From Phytophthora colocasiae (taxonomy: Eukaryota; Oomycota; Peronosporomycetes; Peronosporales; Peronosporaceae): a stretch of 64,000 nucleotides of DNA. Shown here piece by piece: positions 38,111-49,220 of the stretch. A model generated the notes under the pieces. That model had not been told where the DNA came from. It saw nothing but the letters and a program-made list of their open reading frames with translations, and searched no databases. How positions within the stretch are numbered: position 1 is the stretch's first letter; each line of letters opens with the position of its first letter. The translations under genes and the position numbers were made by a program. The stretch lies in contig JAGKQI010000031.1 of assembly GCA_018806915.1 (NCBI GenBank), positions 310,001 to 374,000 of the forward strand, given 5' to 3'.

Positions 38111-41100
38111 CTACTCTTGCTTTCTCTCAGCCAACCACTTACTTACATCCCCCTCCATCCTCTCGACAATCCCTTCCTGTAACCGATGGGTAGCTCCGTC
38201 GTCTGTAAACGTGACCATAACGCTCGTCCTTCTGTCCATGGCCTCGTTGGCCAACCAATCAGCCATCTTGTTGCGCACGATAGTGATGGCTCCACGATCC
38301 CACCGCACACATATCTGCTAGCTTGCTGACTGCCTGATACCAATGCTTAAGCTTCTTTGATTTCGGTGGCGTTTTGCTGATCATCATTCGAATAACCATC
38401 ATGCTATCACCGACCACATGTATCTTCCTCCACCCCTTACTGACCGCAAGAGTTAGCAATCGATGCAAGCCGATAAATTCCGCAACGTTATTCGTCATGG
38501 TCGCCCCGCCGAGAGCCGTCGCCGCTGCCCATTCGATTGTTGCCTTGCCGCCGCCGCCTATCTTGATGACCACGCTGCCACTACCACCTGGACCTGGATT
38601 ACCCCGTGATCCCCCGTCAAAGAACGCCACACGTACAAATTCGTCTGGAATCGTCTCCTCTTGAAGTCTTGCTGTGTTGGTCCAATTGCCTGTGATGGCG
38701 GCCGCCACCTTGATCCTGTCAATAGAGTCGGCTGTGATCGGGAGAGTGTCAGTCTGTACCGCTCGTACGCCTCCTTCATCGCGATTCTCCATAACCCAAT
38801 AGCCTCGGCCAACTGTCGAGGTGTTCCACCTCCAGGGTGAATCCGATCTACATTCCAACGCCAGATTGCTGTCACCGTCACCGCAACTCCCAATGCCCAC
38901 ATTTCGTCTGCGGTTTGATGGAGCTTCACCCAGTCCTGCAATCCCATATCTACACCCCATCTTACCAACCACTCCGGCATTTTGGACAGCCTCAGTCCAA
39001 AAATGTCTTGAATCGGCGCACCCGTGTCTTGCCTCGACGTGCTATCACCCCACCTCCATGCATCCAGCCACACCGTCCAATATCGCTGTGCATCTGGGCA
39101 TTCCCATGCTAGGTGTATCGTTCCACCCTCACTCGAGTGTGCGCAACTCGGCGCCTGACAGTGCATACCCTCCTCCTCGCCGGCCCATGCTCTGAGACGG
39201 TTCATCTTTAGTCTGTACATGTTCTGCCTATGATATGCCGATGCTCCTTCCATCCGATGAATTTTCCTCCATGCTAGCTTGTCTAATGCGCTCGCCACCG
39301 CTGCATGCTGGTCGTACATCTTGCCTCTTATCCGTTTGTGGACTGCCCTCGCTTCCTTGGCCACTGCCCTATTGATCAGCTGTTTATAACTTCTGCGTGA
39401 TTGTGTCCACCTTCTCTTCCCGACCCATAGAGGCATCATCTTACTCCACCTCGGGTGCGGTGCCACGCTCACCGTCCTTGCGTCCACCTTCAGGAAAGCC
39501 GCTACCGCCTCCGCTGCCGTCTGCTTGTCCTCCGCCCAATCAATTTGTTGGCCGCTGAAACCCCACGAATGCTCGATCGTGGGCTTAGATCCTGCTCCTG
39601 CCTCAAACACGTGATGCTGATCTTCCAGTTTGTGCACCACTGTCAATAGCGCTTCATCCCGTTGGGCCCCTGCCAGCTCCGGGTAGTTGGTCAGGATGCA
39701 CAAACAGATATCTCTGAATTGGTGAGCCATCCTGCTCTCCGATGGCATGACGTGTGTCTTGGGGCACATCAGCAGTGCTCCATCGTCCTCGTGGGTGATG
39801 TCAATGAAATCCCCAAGCGTGAAGCCCTGCGTTCTTGGGAATATGTCTTTATAGTCTGTCCACTTCCCCCGATGCCCTTGCGAGTTTCCCACCCACATAC
39901 TTTGCAACTGCACCAGTCGGATGGCCGCCATCGAGCACTCCCCAGCTTCTTGCCTCCTCCTCCTCTTCTTACTTATCAACCTCTCTTTCGCGTCTCCATA
40001 GCAACGAAGCACTAACCCCTTTGAAGTCCATTGCGTGACCATCCCTGCATTATACCGCAGCCCTTTCCTGAGTTCGCTCAATTGTGACTCTGAATCGGCT
40101 ACCGGCTCTGTCCTCTCCCAGTAAAACGACTCCACCCATGGTTTGCCCGTAGCCCGTAATGACTTCCTCCATTTTCCTCGCTGTCCTGTTGGTGCCGTCG
40201 TGAGGTGATCGCAGTCACCGCTGTCCCTGAGCTGCAGGACGTCTCCGATTCTCTTCTTTGCGGGGTTGGTCGTCAACGCCCATTCTCCCACCACCATTGC
40301 ACTCATAGCCATTAGCTCCGTTCTGAAATTGGGTACCCCGAGTCCGCCTTTGAGCACCTTTTGCTCCGCTAATGACGCTTGTACCAACCCTTGTGGAGAT
40401 CGATCGGGTACCCTAAAAACAGAACACCATACGTAATTCTTGATGGCTTGCTCTGCCTGCTTGCACAATTTCTCTGTCGGCCACGATTGACGCGCTACAT
40501 ACAACAACTTTGGGAACATTTTTGCTGACGCAATTTCCGCTCGCTGCTGTGCTGTATTCGTCTTGACTTCGGCCAGTGCCAACCGCACCCTGAGCGCCGC
40601 AAAAGCCTTGGTCCACGCCTCAATGACTGTGTCGCCTGATCCCGCGATGGGGCCCAAGTATCTGGTGCTCGTTGCCACCGTCACTTCATCCACCTGCGAT
40701 GTTGCTGCCGCTCTTTCATTGTCCACCCTTGTTCCTGCCTCCGAGTCTCGACTCTCCCCCGCTTTCCCCAAGCTCAGAGCCACGGATTTTTTAACATTCA
40801 GTTTGAGTCCTGACACCACTGAGAACTCCCGTACAAGCTGGATAGCCACCTGCTGCATCCTCCCACTCGCTATGTAAATAGCAGTGTCATCGGCGTATCC
40901 CGCAATTTGCAGTGTAGACTCAGAGTTGCTCTCGTCCAGCGGAATTCCCCTTATTCTGCTGTCACCTTCCACAACGTCATACAGCAAATCTACTGCTATC
41001 ATGAAGAGCAAGGGCTAAGGGGCAGCCTTGTCTAATCCCGCTGGTGACATCCAGTGTTTCGGATAGCTGGACGTTAGCTAGAAATTGTACCGTTGTCCCA

Positions 41101-43333
41101 GCATGAATCGTCCGTATGATCCTTAGTATCTTCGGCGGGAAGCCCTTGGCCTCAAGTACTGCCATTAGATACTCTCTATCCAGGGAGTCATACGCTTTGG
41201 CAAAGTCCAGCATCAGGACTTGCGCCTCGGATAGCTGGTCGTTGTTTTGGCAAATGTGCTTTGCCACCTCCAGCATATCGATGACATGGTGAATTGTCCG
41301 TCCAGGCACAAACCCGCCTTGGCGAGCACTGACCAACTTGTCCACGTATCGCCTGACTCGCCATGCCAGGATTCTCGTGAATATTTTGTAGTCGCTGTTC
41401 AACAGAGCGGTGGGCCGGTAGTTCATCGGGTTCGTATGATCTCCACCCTTCCCTATACTGAAAATGTACGCCTCTAAGAAGCTTTGCGGTGTGTGCCCCT
41501 CCTGCATGCATTCGTTGAAAAGCTGCTCCAAAATCGGCACCAAGCACGTACTATGGTCTTTGTACCATTCGTTTCCTAATGCGTCTGGCCCACACGCTTT
41601 CCCTGTCTTGCACGCTGCTATCGCTGCCGCAACTTCTTCTTCTGTAATGGGGTCATCCAGATCCGACATGTCGACTTTAGCCCACTTGCCACTATATTTG
41701 CGAATGAACTCCGCTATTGATGACCGGTCTTCCGCCGTCCCATTCAAAATCTCCTCCCAACTGTCCTTGAGAATGTTTGCTTTGTCATGCTCATCCCTGT
41801 AGTGGCCTCCGATTGTTGGCGTGAGCTTCATGATGGTATTGCTCCCATACTTCGTGCATATTCTCCGATAAAACTGCTTAGAGGTGGCCTTTGCACTCCA
41901 CTGGTTTTTGGCCACCAGCACTCTGCACCTCATCGCTCTCCGCGCTGTCTGTACTTGGTGAAGCGTTTCTAGGAGTTGTCGGCGATCATCCTGATCGTCC
42001 TCCCCACCGCCTAGCCTCAACAATCGCGTCTTAATTCTCTTTATCTTCTGTCTCCAACCCTGGGTTGCTCGTTGCTTCACTTTCTTCGTGAGCATCTGCA
42101 TCTGACCTCTCATGTCGTCCTTGAAAAGTCCCCACGTTGTCTCCAAGTCCCCATGCTTAGTCTGTGACAGTCTGACTTTGAATTCATCCAATCTCGTCTG
42201 GATGAGACTGTGGGTGGCAGCTAGAGCGAAGGCTGGTGGCGGGTAGACTTTTGGTCTTTTCTTCATCCGGATTACCCCATTGGGCGAGTGGAGCTCCAAC
42301 AGTACCGCTCTGTGATCTGACCGGCAAATAGCCTCCTCAGTTTCCACACCGCGCACAAATTGTCCACACTCTGCGCTCACATACAGCCGGTCAATCCGCG
42401 ACGAACCCGCTTCACCCTTACTTCCAGAATGAAAGTGTGTGTGATGCTGTTGTGCGTAGTTAGCCAGCGCCTCTCCTCCATCACTACTGGGGAAGTGATA
42501 TGCCCCTGCGTCGACTAGGTTCCATTTCTCTATGATCCTCAGGAGCTCGGGTGCCCCAATGTCTCCCGCTCTTTCAGTTCCCCGCCTGTCGATGTTACTG
42601 CTAAGCACGCAGTTGAAATCTCCGCCACAGATGATGTCACAGCCTATTGGTAGGTCCAATTGGGCCATTCTCCTGAAGAACTGACTCTCATCGCTCCATT
42701 AGAAGGTGCGTAGATGTTGACGAATAGAATGGTACGTCCATCTAGCTCCCCGGTTGTCATGATGAGGTGCTCACTCCATTCCTCGCTCTTCCACGGTTGC
42801 ATCTTTTTCACGGCCCCATATGGATTGACGAGGATGGCCACCCCCGCTCGCCTACCGCTCCCGGATGCCCAAAACGATAATTTCTCCGCCATGTGATGTT
42901 TGAATCCCCACATTGCTACATACTGACTGGCCACTGTCTCATGTTCTCCTGGGTTGAGATGGGTCTCCTGGATGAAAGTCACTGCTCTGTCTCCTCGCAT
43001 GTGTTGCTCTTTGAAGCCTTGCATCTTTCTCCCTATGTTGTGTATGTGCATTGCCAACCCTCTGACATTTTGCGTCGTAACGCCAATGGTCCTATCTTGC
43101 TGATGCCGAATTCTATTGTTCCTCCCCTCATCATCTCTCTGTCTTCTTCTCCTTTCCTTTATTCGTTCACCGTGAAGCCGATACTCCCTCCTGACTGCCA
43201 CCGCACTCTCCTTTTGTGTTACCGCCCGAAAGTGATTGCGGAGGGTTGCTCTCTCTCCCCTATCGTGTACCTTCACATCTGCCATGACTTCCATCCCCCC
43301 CACTCCGACCAGTATATGATTTAGCCCCCCCAT
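38111..43333 (-). pseudogene. LINE ORF2: AP endonuclease, reverse transcriptase, RNase H (frameshifted)
   Basis: From the ATG at 43333 (one base after the ORF1b stop) the domains run in order. The APE-type endonuclease carries TTQNVRGL, FIQETHLN, NIYAPSNGA, CGGDFNCVL, SSRIDRLYV and SDHRAV. The RT carries FVPGRTIHHVID, LMLDFAKAYDSLDREYL, GIRQGCPLA and YADDTAIY. A Cys/His-containing linker follows, then RNase H (FFDGGSRGNPGPGGSGSV, TNNVAEFIGL, VVGDSMMVI, VRNKMADWLANEA). Frame changes are needed near 42686, 41010, 38740 and 38305; each joins conserved motifs that would otherwise be in separate frames. Roughly 1,740 codons if intact. It is now non-functional, though no motif residue itself is lost. 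Confidence 0.88.
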
Positions 43334-43334
43334 A

Positions 43335-45983
43335 CTATTGGCGTCGGGTGTCCTCCGTCACGTGCCATTGCCCCTCGGCTGGTGAGGAAGTGTCAGCTTG
43401 CTCAGGCGTCATTCTTTCCAGGCTGGTGGCGCTGGATGTCTGGCTGATGCTGGTGTTTTCTTGTCCCGCTGCTGAACTTGGAACAACCGTCTGTTCCGCC
43501 TCCGTAGAGTGCTCAATTACTACATTCATCGACCCACCAGCTAGAGGTTCTGTGTCCCGATCATGGCTGTCTGATCGCATCTCTGCGATCGACGCACCAC
43601 TTGTTGCAGCGATCTCTTCGAGTTCCTCGTCGTGAGTACGGAGACAGCGCTTCCCCGTGTCTCTCTCTGCATCCTTCATTCTTGGCCCCTGTTTAGCTCC
43701 ATTAAGGCCCCTAGTTTGAGTTGTTCTGACGTCTGAGCCCGATCTGGAGCTCATCTGCTCCTTAGCGTTTCTCCTGAAGGTGGTTAGTGCCTCAGCCGCA
43801 GCTTTCGCCGTCAGTCCCTTGTCATAGCCAATGCAATCCAACCTGGTCCAACCATGCCGCTCTAGCAGGTTGTTTCGTGTTGTAGCTAGAACCGCTATGT
43901 GCTCCGCGTACCTTGCATGTTCCTTCGCCGGGTAGTTCACCGCTTGGAAATGGTTGCCTTCAGCCGACCATCTGAGCACCATGACTGGCGGTCTCACTCC
44001 TTCAGCCACTAAGTCCCTTAACAGCTTCAAGGCAGCTTCTGTTCCCATGGGGGAAACCGTTCCAGTCTCTATCATATCTCCTTCCTCTGTATCCACTTCT
44101 GCGTATGCATACGCCTGCATCCACGCCATATCTCCTTCGTGCACATCCAGCACGTACAGCGTTTCTCGAGCATGTAGCGCCATGGCTTTTAGATGCATCG
44201 GTCTGACCCAGTAACACTTCTGCACCGAAGCCTTAACCGACTTTCCACGTTGCTCGGCCAGGTGGTTCGCGATCGTGCATACTTGCCCCTCGATAGTTGA
44301 AACGTCCAGCCTCCAATATCCACTCGCCTCGGCTTCCGCCTTCATTTCTTCAGGATGCAGCTTTGCTTCATCTGCTAGATTTGCGATCATCTCATTGAGC
44401 ACGGCCTTCTTGAGCATGTTGACTCTGGTAGCTACTTCCTTCGATGGCTGGTCAACACCTTCGGATTGATTGTATAAAGCTGCGTAAAACGCGATCCAAC
44501 CACAGTGTCCATTTGCCGCTACGTTCACCACTTCCCCGCCCAATATCTCCAGCCATTTCATTAAGGGAGCACCAGTGTCCGTCGACTTAGTTACTGCGAC
44601 GATGGCGCATTCGCTGTCCTCGTCTCTTCTACCACCTTTTGGGGTGGCCGCGTGTGTGTCCTCATTGAGAGGGGCAGCATCATTTGACTCTTCACACACG
44701 GTGTTGTGCTCTTGATTCCTAGTGATTTTGGTTATCCCCACGTCCTGTGGAGAGCGACCAGTGACCGCCGCCATGTATTCATATATGAACTTCTGGAGAT
44801 TGGGTTTGTCGTGCCTCCTGGCTCTGGTGTCGAGCCCCGTCAGACGTTTCTTTGTTGACGATCGACCTCGTGTGGGGGAATCTCTCAGTTTTAAAGTTGC
44901 CGTTTTCTGTGAGTCACCTCCCACCTTCGGTGGCTCATTGTCTAATCCCGGCACAGGTGCTTTTTCCTCTAGCTCCGCCATATCATAGTCTATTTCTCCA
45001 GCTTCAGAGCACCCCTGCATAGGTTCCAATGCTCGCTGTTCATTCTCTTCCTCCTCTCCCATTAGATCGTCCTCTTGCCCTGCATCGCACAGGTAGGCGC
45101 ACCTTTCATCGGCCATTCCCCGCTCGTCGCCGAACTGCTGGTCGTCATCTGGAGTATCCGCCTGTGGTTCCTGGTTGTGCTGTGTTTCGATCGATTGCTC
45201 CCATTCACCTCTCGTTGAGCGCATTGCCTGAGCCCATTCCACCGGTAGTGTGGGTTTGTCCCCCCTGATAGCTTTGATCCTCTTCGTCGGAAAAAGCGAA
45301 CGTGTCTTCTTTCTGGCCTGCCCTGCGGATCGTGTCAACCCCTCTGCTTTCTCGTTCTTTCTGCCCCTCTCGCCTCTCAATAGAGCTTCTAATTGGGCCA
45401 TGGTTTTAGGCATTCCTGCCTCGCCCAGCCTAAAGTCTCTTGCAAATTTGCGTGCAGATGACGCTCCTACCACTTCCGCTGTATGGGATCTGCGCAAGCT
45501 CTCCAATTCTTGTGACTGTGCTTTGCAATTCTTCATGGAGTGCTCCGGCGCCAAACAGTGTTTACACGGCCAATGTAAATGAACCGCGGTATGATGTACC
45601 ACAAGTTCCACGTCTCCAGCGTCAATGTACCCTTTGTTAAGCAGCGCCTTCGGGCGCTCCGCAGCCTTCACCCTCACACACCAATGTTGCTCTCTAAGAC
45701 CTCCTGACTGTGCTGTTGCATGGATCAATTCTTGCACTTTGAGTCCTAATCCGTCTTTGAGCATGCTGAAAAGCTCACGCGAGGTCAGTTTTCCTTTCCG
45801 CACTTCCACTTCGAAGGAATAATAGTCAAGCAGCACCAACTCGTGAGTCTGCTGAGCTCTCGTTCTGATCTGTTCGTAATCCACCAGCGTCAATAACTTG
45901 GACGCTAGCGGTACTTGCCACCCTACCCATCTGGCTGCGGTTTGCCTCCCCTTGAATGTCACTATGATTATCCGTTTTGTCAT
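43335..45983 (-). CDS. LINE ORF1b: zinc-knuckle and OTU-like cysteine protease protein
   Basis: 882 aa, uninterrupted. The ATG at 45983 overlaps the stop of ORF1a in the sequence ATGA. Residues about 139-155 contain CKHCLAPEHSMKNC, an exact C-x2-C-x4-H-x4-C nucleic-acid-binding knuckle. A preceding RRM-like segment starts MTKRIIIVTFKGRQTAARWV. After a charged linker, residues about 485-690 resemble an OTU deubiquitinase-type domain: VAANGHCGWIAFYAAL around 491 supplies the Cys, and EGNHFQAVNYP around 674 supplies the His. The C-terminus is low complexity. It probably coats the LINE RNA. The protease could process element proteins or remove ubiquitin, which is inference from fold resemblance. 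The intact frame contrasts with the degraded ORF2. Confidence 0.82.
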   Translation of the reverse strand: MTKRIIIVTFKGRQTAARWVGWQVPLASKLLTLVDYEQIRTRAQQTHELVLLDYYSFEVEVRKGKLTSRELFSMLKDGLGLKVQELIHATAQSGGLREQHWCVRVKAAERPKALLNKGYIDAGDVELVVHHTAVHLHWPCKHCLAPEHSMKNCKAQSQELESLRRSHTAEVVGASSARKFARDFRLGEAGMPKTMAQLEALLRGERGRKNEKAEGLTRSAGQARKKTRSLFPTKRIKAIRGDKPTLPVEWAQAMRSTRGEWEQSIETQHNQEPQADTPDDDQQFGDERGMADERCAYLCDAGQEDDLMGEEEENEQRALEPMQGCSEAGEIDYDMAELEEKAPVPGLDNEPPKVGGDSQKTATLKLRDSPTRGRSSTKKRLTGLDTRARRHDKPNLQKFIYEYMAAVTGRSPQDVGITKITRNQEHNTVCEESNDAAPLNEDTHAATPKGGRRDEDSECAIVAVTKSTDTGAPLMKWLEILGGEVVNVAANGHCGWIAFYAALYNQSEGVDQPSKEVATRVNMLKKAVLNEMIANLADEAKLHPEEMKAEAEASGYWRLDVSTIEGQVCTIANHLAEQRGKSVKASVQKCYWVRPMHLKAMALHARETLYVLDVHEGDMAWMQAYAYAEVDTEEGDMIETGTVSPMGTEAALKLLRDLVAEGVRPPVMVLRWSAEGNHFQAVNYPAKEHARYAEHIAVLATTRNNLLERHGWTRLDCIGYDKGLTAKAAAEALTTFRRNAKEQMSSRSGSDVRTTQTRGLNGAKQGPRMKDAERDTGKRCLRTHDEELEEIAATSGASIAEMRSDSHDRDTEPLAGGSMNVVIEHSTEAEQTVVPSSAAGQENTSISQTSSATSLERMTPEQADTSSPAEGQWHVTEDTRRQ

Positions 45984-47272
45984 ATCCAGCTTGATTCTAG
46001 ACAGGTCGCGTTGAAGGCCTCGATCTCGTGCTTCTGCGCCGGTGCGGCTTCCGGCCCCGCGCTGACCTGAGCCAGTACAGCATGGTCTGGCATGTTATCG
46101 TAAAAGCGCTGTCCAGGTAGGAGATGAGCGTATATTTGATACTCTAGAGCCATGAAGATGTCCTCAAAGCACGCTAACTCCTCGGGCTCCATGGACTGCT
46201 TTAGAAAGGGGGGCACTCCGGGCACCTCAATCTCATGGTTGAGTATCATCACAATCGCACGTTCCTCGTCCTCGGTTCGCTTCCTTAACTGAGATACCGG
46301 CTTTGCCGGCTGGAGACAAATCGTCCGCAGCCTCTCAATCTCATTATCTCCCTGTTGTGTTAAGTTAAGCCCGCTTGCTGGTTGAACGGCTGCCAGGAAG
46401 GACTTAGCTTCCCCACTGAGCTTTGTCTCACCCCTTTTGTCTTGCTGAGTTATGGTGAAGCACCTCAGCCGATCCTCGACCTCTCTTTGGGATTCTTGAT
46501 CGATCACGATCCATTCTGTCATCAGCTGCGCTATCCGTTCGTGGTGCTGCACATTGTTCGCGTCCCAGTTGCTGACAAGGCCCCTATATTGATCCGTCTG
46601 CCATCTTGGTGCCTCATCGCTCCAATCACGACATAACTCTTCGTCTCCTTTGGTTCTGCGAGCCACCGCCGAGAACTTATTCAGGTAAGCAACTCGGCGT
46701 CTCTCCTTCGCCAAGTCCGCGAGTTTCATCACTGTTTGCATCACATATTCCGGCGCAGCTCTGGCCAGCAGATATTTCCGTAACTGCTCAAATACTACAG
46801 CCCCAGAGCCATCATCTATTTGCCCTGTCTTCTCTCTTCTTCTCCCGGGTGCTCTATTTCTTCCGAGAGGTGCCTCATTCGACTTGAGCTTCCGCTGGCT
46901 ATGCCTCAACGCACTCCGATCTTCATCTTGCCGAGCCTTCCGCTGCTCCCTCTTGGACTCTCCCACCATAGTCCACTGATCCTCCTCCCGGGGTGCCCTA
47001 GTTACACTCCCTTCCTTTCCTTCGCTTTCATGCGTGGCCACCATGACAGGTAGGAAGTTTTCTCCTTCCTGCCGTTGCCGCCGCTCTTGCAGCTTCTTGT
47101 GATCGCGTGCCGCGTGTTCTTCGCTCACCCGACGCGACTCTTGAGCGGCACTTGCTGTTTGTATACCCGGGGGTTTCTGCGCCCTTCCTAGCGCCCCCCG
47201 GTGAGTCGTTGATCTTTTGCGGGGTTCCTGCTCAGGTCCGAGGGCCTGAGGGGTCGCCGGCAAATCGGGAAG
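45980..47272 (-). CDS. LINE ORF1a, 5'-truncated
   Basis: Open for about 430 codons from the insertion junction at 47272 to the stop at 45980. There is no ATG near the junction; the first in-frame Met begins MVATHESEGKEG, roughly 75 codons in. The N-terminal third is basic and Gln/Arg/Glu-rich (KKLQERRQRQEGE), then a helical region (FEQLRKYLLARAAPEYVMQT) and an acidic C-terminus ending CLESSWI. No zinc finger or enzyme motif is visible. It looks like a gag-like structural protein. The stop codon overlaps the ORF1b start (ATGA). Confidence 0.75.
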   Translation of the reverse strand, partial: LPDLPATPQALGPEQEPRKRSTTHRGALGRAQKPPGIQTASAAQESRRVSEEHAARDHKKLQERRQRQEGENFLPVMVATHESEGKEGSVTRAPREEDQWTMVGESKREQRKARQDEDRSALRHSQRKLKSNEAPLGRNRAPGRRREKTGQIDDGSGAVVFEQLRKYLLARAAPEYVMQTVMKLADLAKERRRVAYLNKFSAVARRTKGDEELCRDWSDEAPRWQTDQYRGLVSNWDANNVQHHERIAQLMTEWIVIDQESQREVEDRLRCFTITQQDKRGETKLSGEAKSFLAAVQPASGLNLTQQGDNEIERLRTICLQPAKPVSQLRKRTEDEERAIVMILNHEIEVPGVPPFLKQSMEPEELACFEDIFMALEYQIYAHLLPGQRFYDNMPDHAVLAQVSAGPEAAPAQKHEIEAFNATCLESSWI

Positions 47273-47860
47273 TTAAATTTCGATTGGTGTTGATGAGGCC
47301 GTAGCCGTCGAAGTCCTTCGACAACTTGGATTCGAACCCCCGACTGCTGAAGTTTTACCCCTCCTGAACATCGAATTTGGATTCCTCGTACGTAATGATC
47401 AAGTGATCTCCAGTTTGATATCTTAAAGTCTTAGTTAGCAAAACGAGAAGTCCGATAACTGTTAATAAACTAATTTCTTCCCTGACGATTAAATTTCTCC
47501 GTGACCTTGTCAAGTTTAGGATCTTTACGTCGGTTGTTCCTGATGCGATGCTGCAATCAGATTTTGGGGACTTAGCTATGAGTTCGCATCTTCTGAAATG
47601 AATATTTCAAGAATGTTGGCATTCAATTTATCGCTCGAGTGAAACAATTGAGAACGTTTCCAACATCAATAAATTGGCCGCCTGCAGGGTGATTCTCCAG
47701 GTGGGTGACTCGCACCGTGTAGTGCCTCACACTAGGTATATTTGAAAATGAAAGAAGAATTAGCTAGCTACGTCCTAACCCGTGGTGGTTTTTCTTATGA
47801 GATACTGTTGGCCGTTGCTGGAGTTACTGGCGCCACTGCAGGTGGCGCGAGTTTAACAGA

Positions 47861-48030
47861 ACGTAGTCCGTGGTAGCGTTTATGACTAGATTCATCACGA
47901 TATCAGGAAAAATGCTGCTCCTGGTGTTCCAGCGAGGAGAGTAAATGGACGTGATCAATTCCTGGGGGAGGCTACTACAGTGCTGAATACTTACATCCAT
48001 CATCGGAGTAAGGACGTCATCTGCTAACTG
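47861..48030 (+). pseudogene. bZIP relic E
   Basis: DNA similarity to copy C resumes immediately after the LINE flank: TAGCGTTTATGACTAGATTC, the GAGAGTAAATGGACG block and CATCATCGGAGTAAGGACGT match copy C around 36160-36250 and 36430-36450, with the middle deleted. It is only a fossil. Confidence 0.6.
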
Positions 48031-48186
48031 AATTTGACACGAAGAATGAACATTGACAGCAAAATTTTCTACTCCCCACTGGAAACCGGTGCAATACTTC
48101 TTTATTACTAAAACTTATCAAATCTTGAAATCGCCTGTAACCACATAGTTCAGAAGAAAGTAAAGCTTCAGCAGTAGGTGGATCAA

Positions 48187-48270
48187 AACCGATTGGTAGA
48201 GAGACTGGTGAGCCAACGACTGTGCACTTTCAGGTCACCCCATTGATGAAGTTGAACGCTTGCAAAAAGT
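48187..48270 (+). pseudogene. bZIP relic F
   Basis: TGTGCACTTTCAGG...TCACCCCATTGATGAAGTTG matches relic D (36936-36980) and the family's MLTPLLKLL coding segment, minus nine bases. Probably part of the same ancient copy as relic E. Confidence 0.5.
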
Positions 48271-49220
48271 TTGAATATCCACCACCTGAGTTAGAGCTTT
48301 CGTACTGTCGCTCTAACTCCATGACTCATTCATATCGTTTCAACAAGAAAATAGTGGTGAATTCGCACGGCAAGCCAACACAACCTGCATTTGAAAGGGC
48401 ATAAGATCAAGCATATTACAAGCTTTTCGGGGTAATATTGTAGTAAGCGAGGTCAGAAAATCGGCAGTTCTTTTCGACACTTAGGCACGCGAACCCCGAG
48501 CTCAACCATTCTATAACCTTATAAAGGGCGACGTGAGGATTGTTGCTTTGGATGTAGTGTACAGTGCTATGCGTTCCAGTTCCAGTTCCGGGCGACAACT
48601 GTGGATTTTACTGCTGCAAATCTGTAGAACCACAAGTTGTGGACTACAAACGCTCTAACCTTTTTCTTCAAGTGTTTGCTTTTCCAACTGTACGTATACT
48701 TCTTCGCCACAGCGAAAACTTGTAGCAAAGTTTCAATACCTGGAATTCAGTCTCAACATGTCCTGAGAATTACAGATTCTCATGCCAAAATCGATTTTCC
48801 CGTGCAGCGCCAATCTTAACCAAGGCGGCCTACTGCAGTGGTATATCGTAACACTCAGAGGAAGAAGAAGAAGTTGATTAACTGCTTAGTGGACCTATCG
48901 TTTCGCTAGCGATGTAATATCTACTTACGACAGCTTAGTTTACATCCGGGGAGTCCATATTCGGTCACTGGATTCGGGTAAGTTTCTTGGTTTGGGAGGA
49001 TCGAAACCCATTCCCTGAAGAACTGAAACCACTGCTTTACCATTCAGCTCCAGTTCTTCACAGTGCAGATAGATATGTTGGTAATGTCGATGAAACGAAT
49101 TTATCACACTTTGAGTGCTCAATTTTTCTGTTTCCGTCTCCTTGAAGTGAATCTTGTTGCGTAGCTGCCAATTTTAATAACTTCCCATATCACTCCACTC
49201 ACTCACGCTGCCTTGGAATA
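48271..49220. other. Gene-free stretch
   Basis: No supported gene. The minus frame 48940-49119 reads RHYQHIYLHCEELELNGKAV and may be a fragment of something coding, but it has neither start nor context. Confidence 0.4.

Larger units (their letters stand above)
37946..47290 (-). mobile_element. LINE retrotransposon, 9.3 kb, flanked by an 18-bp target-site duplication
   Basis: TTAAATTTCGATTGGTGT occurs at 37946-37963 and 47273-47290. Between them lies a minus-strand LINE whose 3' end is an A-rich tail (sense CCAAACCAAAAAAAAT at 37964-37979). Order in sense direction: ORF1a (47272-45980), ORF1b (45983-43335), ORF2 (43333-about 38111). ORF1a is open right up to the 5' junction without an ATG, so the copy is probably 5'-truncated within ORF1a. 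ORF2 is broken by about four frameshifts. Duplication length, A tail and 5' truncation together indicate target-primed reverse transcription. Confidence 0.93.

Noticed and set aside
47328..47345. tRNA T-arm-like motif (minus-strand GGGGGTTCGAATCC)
   Set aside because: The T stem cannot close (GGGGG against CCAAG) and no acceptor, D or anticodon arm is found nearby; at most a SINE-like trace.
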